This document shows, in pieces, positions 37,135 through 39,197 of a DNA stretch of 39,197 nt. The stretch is from a virus. The stretch lies in the IMG/VR virus record IMGVR_UViG_3300031669_000098, positions 1-39,197 of that record. One strand, 5' to 3'. Made by a program: the position numbers and the translations under genes. Positions within the stretch are counted from its first letter, which is position 1; every line of letters starts with the position of its first letter. Under the pieces are notes generated by a model. That model saw nothing but the letters and a program-made list of their open reading frames with translations, was not told the DNA's origin and searched no databases.

Positions 37135-38234
37135 GCGAGCGTCACATCCCCCTGTGTAGCACAAAGGGTTGCCCGCATCCTAGCGATCCTGACTGGCACC
37201 GCTGCTTCATTGACGGCTGCAACAAGCAAGAGGGCGACCACCAACACTTCCCGAAGAAGTCCCTCGCCGGTAAGGGGGCCAAGATTGTCGCCTTCCTGTG
37301 CCGGAACCATCACGAGAAGATCACCCTCCACCAATGGCGGGAGGGCGTCTACACGCATCCTGACGGCTCTAAGCGCTACTACGTCCAGAACCAGAAGGGC
37401 GAGGAACAGTGCGAGCGGGTGATAGAGGCGGCTCCAGAGCAAGCATCGTCGCCTCAGGAGCAGGTCGGGGACTCGTCCCGACTAAAGCACATGCTGGCTC
37501 AGCCCCTTGGCGCTCCGATAGAGCTCACGGACGAGGAGGCGGAAGAAATCGTGCGTCTCGCGGCAGGGAGTAGACCAGATCTCACGCCAGGAAAAGAGTA
37601 CGTCGAGGACGTCCGCAGCGATGAACCTCGCGAGGGCCTACCCGCCGTCACCGCCGTCACAGATTCAGCCAAGGCCAGCATCAAAGGCCGACAAGCCCTA
37701 GAGCCCTCACGAACATCTCTCCCCGCCGTCAAGGAAGAGGCCCTACCCGTTGCCTGGGAAGCCCTCTCAGACGAAGAACTAGCAGCCATCTACGCCGACG
37801 CCGACAAGAATCAAAAGGACGCCTTCCTTACCAAATGCCACGCCATCCATACCTACCGCGAACGCCACGTCCAGCAATGGGGCGAGTCTTGGACCGACCA
37901 GGCGTATGAGCTCTTTGATGGTGCCCCGTCGCGCCGGACGCTAGGGGCTTACGCAAACATCTGGGGAATATGCGACACGTCTGGCCCAAATCTGGAACAC
38001 ATAGGGCCACTCACCGACTCACGAGCCTTGATGCAGAACATAGGGCGCAGGAAGCCAGAGGACGGGAAGGTGGCTTTGGAGGCGGCGGTGGCGCACCTGG
38101 CCGAGTTCGGGGAACCCCCTACCGTAGCAGCCCTACAGCACCGGCTAGGCGAGGAGAGAGAGAAGCCTGTTGACGTGTGCCCTAAGTATGGCGACAAGCA
38201 CCGTTTCTTCTGTGCTTGCGGGAAGGAGCGATGA
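37131..38234 (+). CDS. HNH-like zinc protein with helical C-terminus, 367 aa
   Basis: GTG overlapping the previous stop. Residues 9-65 are Cys/His-rich (C9, C14, C25, C30, H37, H39, C57, H60, H61): DHQHFPKKSLAGKG and FLCRNHHEKIT look like the beta-beta-alpha metal site of HNH endonucleases, with H60/H61 as the metal ligands. The middle (100-215) is a charged linker. Residues 216-330 are helical, with a block (WGESWTDQAYELFDG) like other phage DNA-binding helical domains, and the end has CPKYGDKHRFFCACG. It may nick DNA for recombination or packaging, but residues for catalysis are not certain. Confidence 0.6.
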   Translation: MSERHIPLCSTKGCPHPSDPDWHRCFIDGCNKQEGDHQHFPKKSLAGKGAKIVAFLCRNHHEKITLHQWREGVYTHPDGSKRYYVQNQKGEEQCERVIEAAPEQASSPQEQVGDSSRLKHMLAQPLGAPIELTDEEAEEIVRLAAGSRPDLTPGKEYVEDVRSDEPREGLPAVTAVTDSAKASIKGRQALEPSRTSLPAVKEEALPVAWEALSDEELAAIYADADKNQKDAFLTKCHAIHTYRERHVQQWGESWTDQAYELFDGAPSRRTLGAYANIWGICDTSGPNLEHIGPLTDSRALMQNIGRRKPEDGKVALEAAVAHLAEFGEPPTVAALQHRLGEEREKPVDVCPKYGDKHRFFCACGKER

Positions 38235-38656
38235 GCAAAACTGGAGCCTACACCTTGCGGCGGCTCTGCCACGAACCCTGGCCCATCACCAGCTTGACGG
38301 AGACGGGTCAGAGGATAGGCGTCACGAGGGAGCGGGTGCGGCAGCTTGTAAGGAAGCACCGCATCCCAACCTATTTAAGAGGCGAACGTGGCCGGGGATT
38401 CTGCTCTTGGTGCAAACGGCCAGGTATCTACTCACTATCTGGTTTCTGCGCCCGCTGCTTGGCTTGGTCATACAGGGTTATTTTAACCTGCGATGACTGT
38501 GGAGCCTATTTCACTCGGTGTAGGGGGCTCATTGCTGGAAGACAACGGCAAAGCCGCTACAAAGGCCACAACTACTGTTCACCTTTCTGTGCCCACAAGC
38601 ACGGCTTCGATACAAGCCCTAATCACCAAAAAGCCTCTTGTCCTGAGAGCGGGTAA
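38231..38656 (+). CDS. HTH protein (sigma region 4-like) with zinc knuckles, 141 aa
   Basis: The ATG at 38231 overlaps the previous stop and has GGAAGGAGCG in front. Residues 20-42 form a sigma-70 region 4-type helix-turn-helix (GQRIGVTRERVRQLVRK). Four Cys pairs follow: C58/C61, C73/C76, C87/C90 and C116/C120. DNA binding with a zinc scaffold suggests a transcription regulator or promoter-recognition factor, possibly the late-gene activator acting at 8394. Confidence 0.7.
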   Translation: MSKTGAYTLRRLCHEPWPITSLTETGQRIGVTRERVRQLVRKHRIPTYLRGERGRGFCSWCKRPGIYSLSGFCARCLAWSYRVILTCDDCGAYFTRCRGLIAGRQRQSRYKGHNYCSPFCAHKHGFDTSPNHQKASCPESG

Positions 38657-39136
38657 ATGATGACTGACCTCTACATAGGAATCGACCCGGGGCTTGATGG
38701 TGCTGTGGGCTTTATCGGCAGGGACGTTGTGGTTTTCCGCACTCCGACGATCAAGGTGGGGAAGCGAAGGCAATACAGGGCGCAGGAGATGGCTCAGATT
38801 CTTCAGTATCGCCTCCCTGTCGACAGGCCGGAGGATAGGTTCGCCATCCTTGAATCTGTCCATTCCATGCCCGGGCAAGGCGTGGCGAGCTCCTTCTCCT
38901 TTGGCCGGGGCTTCGGGCTATGGGAGGGCATCCTGGTAGCTCTCGGCATTCCCTACCTTCTTGTAGCACCGCAGACCTGGAAGGCCGCCATGCTCCGAGA
39001 TATGCCGCACGACAAGAACGCAGCCAAGCTCCAGGCTTCCCGCCTGTGGCCCGAGCTAGGTCACCTGTCGGATGGCGAGGCCGAAGCCCTGCTGATGGCG
39101 GAATACGGGAGAAGGTTGCAGGGGGTAGCGGAATGA
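38657..39136 (+). CDS. RuvC-like Holliday junction resolvase, 159 aa
   Basis: IGIDPGLDG with D10 at the N-terminus, E66 in AILESV, VAPQTWK (103-109) and an acidic C-terminal helix with D139 and E143 fit the RNase H-fold RuvC family, whose four acidic residues bind metal and cut Holliday junctions. Phage members resolve recombination intermediates before packaging. The length is normal. ATGA overlaps the next gene (63 in the left copy). Confidence 0.9.
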   Translation: MMTDLYIGIDPGLDGAVGFIGRDVVVFRTPTIKVGKRRQYRAQEMAQILQYRLPVDRPEDRFAILESVHSMPGQGVASSFSFGRGFGLWEGILVALGIPYLLVAPQTWKAAMLRDMPHDKNAAKLQASRLWPELGHLSDGEAEALLMAEYGRRLQGVAE

Positions 39137-39197
39137 ACAAGAGGCAGACCATCAAGATAGCAACGCTTTACGGCATGACGAGCGTTCGTGCTCGCAT
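39071..39197. repeat. Terminal redundancy, right copy
   Basis: Exact duplicate of 1-127. Joining the ends gives a circle of 39,070 bp. Confidence 0.93.
39133..39197 (+). CDS. Start of the 101-aa hypothetical gene (partial, complete at 63-368)
   Basis: The first 21 complete codons of the gene found whole at 63-368, repeated because of the circular overlap. Confidence 0.9.
   Translation, partial: MNKRQTIKIATLYGMTSVRAR

Overview
The window is a complete, circularly permuted genome of a temperate siphovirus (Caudoviricetes, HK97-type head). The first 127 bases recur exactly as the last 127, so the molecule is a 39,070-bp circle opened inside a RuvC-like resolvase gene. Nearly everything is on the + strand, tightly packed, with ATGA/GTGA stop-start overlaps and good Shine-Dalgarno sites. 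Only the integrase and one lipoprotein gene are on the - strand. The host is probably a GC-rich bacterium without an outer membrane: the endolysin is GH25-like and I see no spanins. One zinc protein (7491-7919) resembles proteins I associate with Chloroflexota, which is a weak hint. I found no tRNA genes and no CRISPR array.

Early/accessory half (33413 rightward through the origin of the coordinates to 8397): it starts at divergent promoters beside the integrase. It carries a secreted CAP-domain protein, a DnaA-domain-IV-like helix-turn-helix protein, many small zinc-ribbon proteins, an HNH-like zinc protein, a sigma-region-4-like HTH protein, a RuvC-like resolvase, an exported protein, a 3D-domain protein in a disturbed reading frame, a replisome-organiser-like protein with a candidate origin inside its gene, an orphan DNA methyltransferase and an IS110-like protein that lacks the catalytic N-terminal domain.

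The most unusual object lies at 6241-6609, at and upstream of the IS110-like gene. It is a tandem array of six hairpin elements. The outer stems differ in sequence but stay self-complementary. Each flanks the same core: GGCC, 10 nt, TGARRYCCAN, 8 nt, TGCT or TGTC. The different but matching stems amount to covariation within one molecule and point to a structured RNA, or a folded DNA site, that I do not recognise.

Late half (8509-31149): a sigma70-type promoter (8394-8421) is followed within about 50 bp by a strong intrinsic terminator (8468-8507). The cluster then runs terminase small and large subunits, portal, MuF-like protein, ClpP-like protease, major capsid protein, probable decoration/fibre proteins including a LamG protein and an 851-aa protein with 15 Pro/Ala/Val repeats, head-tail connectors, two paralogous tail tube proteins, tail assembly chaperones with a canonical -1 slippery site (CCCTTTA), tape measure, distal tail protein and a fibre-like protein. 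A promoter followed at once by a terminator suggests late control by antitermination.

Lysis/lysogeny (31195-33412): an opposite-strand lipoprotein that looks like a moron, a GH25 endolysin and a tyrosine integrase. I could not identify a lysogeny repressor, an attP core or a certain holin.
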